35,065 nucleotides of DNA, taken from positions 1 to 35,065 of the forward strand of contig JAGNWJ010000018.1 of assembly GCA_017986065.1 (NCBI GenBank), in the 5' to 3' direction. A program made the position numbers and the translations under genes. This DNA comes from Rhizobacter sp. Lineage in GTDB: Bacteria > Pseudomonadota > Gammaproteobacteria > Burkholderiales > Burkholderiaceae_C. The notes below the pieces were generated by a model. It worked only from the letters and a program-made list of their open reading frames with translations. It searched no databases and was not told where the DNA came from. Shown piece after piece: positions 34,501 to 35,065 of this stretch. Each line of letters begins with the position of its first letter. Position 1 is the first letter of the stretch.

Positions 34501-35065
34501 GTGGCGGCCTGTGCCGTGCGTCCCGCCGCGTCCTTCGCCTGCGCGATCAGCTCCACCTGCCCGGCCGCCGACAGCTTGGCGTCGCACGCCAGGCCCCCTC
34601 GTTCGTCGGTGCTGCCACTGCAGACCACGCCGAGGTCCTTCAGTTCGGTGCGGTTGTCGTAGGCGTAGAAACCGCCGACGATGCGGGTCCGGTTGCTCAG
34701 TGTCTGCGAGAGGCGGCCTCGCACCTCGACGCGCTGGCCGCGAATCGGCTGGCCGCGCGTGTCGAGCGCCAGCACGTTGAACTGGACACTGCCGCCGCGC
34801 TGGCTGGCCCACGCTCGCGTCTTGATGCCGAGCACCACCGCACTCGGCCACAGGTCGATGCGGCTCGACACCGTCTGGATCTCGCCGTTCGGGTCGGTGT
34901 AGGTCAGCTCACTGTGCAGCTCGCTGGCGCGGGTCAGCGGCGGCAGGTCCTTGAGCAAGACCGTGGCCGCGCCTTGCGCATCGGTGGTCAGCGGCAGCTT
35001 GTCGGCGACCAGCCGATCCGCGCCCTGTGCCGCGGCAGCTTCGTCTTCGGAATCGCCGCCCGCAG
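31554..35065 (-). CDS. Bacterial alpha-2-macroglobulin, 5' part missing
   Basis: The frame is open from the right edge to the stop at 31554, giving 1170 codons of what is usually a protein of 1500 or more residues. The signal peptide and first macroglobulin domains are outside the window. Visible parts, in order, are macroglobulin domains, a bait-like Gly-rich region (AAGGGGGRGGTRELFD at about 33730), the A2M domain with LLLWKAVVVLDARGEATVEVPLNDSLTRFRLVAIADG, the thioester site YSCLEQK (Cys codon at 33006-33008), the alpha-helical thioester domain, and the C-terminal domain with VEYTLRLNAAGRFALPPTRIEAMYAPE. Such lipoproteins are thought to trap foreign proteases in the periplasm through the thioester. 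The retained CLEQ shows this is the thioester-active YfhM type. pbpC is coupled downstream. Confidence 0.95.
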   Translation of the reverse strand, partial: AGGDSEDEAAAAQGADRLVADKLPLTTDAQGAATVLLKDLPPLTRASELHSELTYTDPNGEIQTVSSRIDLWPSAVVLGIKTRAWASQRGGSVQFNVLALDTRGQPIRGQRVEVRGRLSQTLSNRTRIVGGFYAYDNRTELKDLGVVCSGSTDERGGLACDAKLSAAGQVELIAQAKDAAGRTAQAATGVWITKQGELWFGQDNDDRIDVLPEKPRYEPGETARLQVRMPYREATALVTVEREGLIDTRVVTLRGDDPTLSIKIEKSWGPNVYVGVLALRGRLREVPWYSFFTWGWKEPLSWARSFWYDGREYQAPTAMVDLAKPSFKFGVAALQVGIAAHELKVSVTTDRAQYAVRQKVQARIKVTQSANGERPAPAGTEVAFAAVDESLLELRPNESWDLLNGMIRSRAWGVETSTAQGEIIGRRHYGRKAVAAGGGGGRGGTRELFDTLLLWKAVVVLDARGEATVEVPLNDSLTRFRLVAIADGPLDAATPTFGTGSTTVRVTQDLQLLAGLPPLVRGGDRFGALLTLRNTTAHEMKVRATLAGTANRGTAEIVRTPLAFAPQDVVLPAGSAKELAWPVEVPIDAFSIVWDAAVETVAAAGAAPAKDRIRLTQLVAEAVPVRVMQATIARLEGPYSLPVAAPADALPESGVKRGGLRVSLQPRLGSALPGLRRYFETYPYSCLEQKAAKALGLGDAALWGTLVETLPTYLDADGLAGYFPPRAGDAPAGNDRLTAQLIATSHEAGFALPDAARNAMLEGLSAFVEGRIERRLWAPASAQGLNLAVRKLAALDALARHGRVQARMLGSINATPALWPTAAVIDWLNLLRRLRAQDIAVPDHARRIEQAQQILRSRLALGGTTLKFSDEVGDHWWWLMDSADANAARLILAVLDEPAWRDELPRLVVGALGRQRDGAWSTTTANLWGAIALDKFSAKFESQAPTGSSTVRVDSRPSGASAAAVPPALASGIVDWAKQPAGGSVMLPWPAEPATLSVRQQGSGTPWLTVQGLAAIAPKGPVRAGYGLTRHITAVSRKDPSRWSRGDVLRVRLEIDAQTDMSWVVVSDPVPGGATLLGSGLGRDSAIAAQSRSSESDTDAGSAWTAYDERSFEAFRRYYGQLPRGRHVVEYTLRLNAAGRFALPPTRIEAMYAPETFGELPNGAIDVAP

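Overview
This is a GC-rich chromosomal window from what looks like a Burkholderiales betaproteobacterium, perhaps of the Rubrivivax/Leptothrix/Methylibium kind. The clues are high-GC codon use, the paired DUF1800/DUF1501 secreted proteins, a YceI pair with cytochrome b561, an H1-tailed SWIB protein and the oxyR-dps pair. The taxonomic call is inference from gene content. I saw no rRNA, tRNA, insertion sequence, CRISPR array or prophage. Both ends cut genes: a DUF1501 protein on the left and an alpha-2-macroglobulin on the right.

Region 1 (1-5.0 kb, minus strand) encodes exported proteins: DUF1800 followed by DUF1501, then cytochrome b561 with two YceI proteins. Region 2 (4.9-10.5 kb) holds a tungstate-binding-like periplasmic protein with a MOSC protein, an Old Yellow Enzyme reductase, the 23S rRNA methyltransferase RlmJ coupled to a CaiB/BaiF CoA-transferase, and a CPBP membrane protease.

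Region 3 (10.5-15.9 kb, minus strand) is the most notable part. An ECF sigma factor and a membrane anti-sigma factor stand upstream of four tightly spaced genes. Two encode exported proteins made almost wholly of ~39-residue Gly/Asn/Gln-rich repeats that resemble an enlarged curlin repeat. One encodes a small exported protein with two cysteines. The last encodes an outer-membrane lipoprotein with a CsgG/HfaB-like domain, a peptidoglycan-binding-like segment and a DUF4384 domain. An ECF-type promoter can be proposed just upstream of the first repeat gene. I read this as a candidate curli-like fibre or surface-coat system with its own stress-responsive switch. No csgE, csgF or csgC is present. 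The function is inference.

Region 4 (15.9-23.6 kb) has the queuosine genes tgt and queA on the minus strand, separated by an opposite-strand pair (UbiA-type prenyltransferase and GT39-type glycosyltransferase) that probably builds a polyprenyl-linked sugar, and then recG. Region 5 (23.6-28.3 kb) holds oxyR, dps, a DJ-1/PfpI protein, prfC and a DsbA-family isomerase-like protein. Region 6 (28.3-35.1 kb) holds the SWIB/H1-like protein with a clear intrinsic terminator, a small four-helix membrane protein, and the alpha-2-macroglobulin-pbpC pair.
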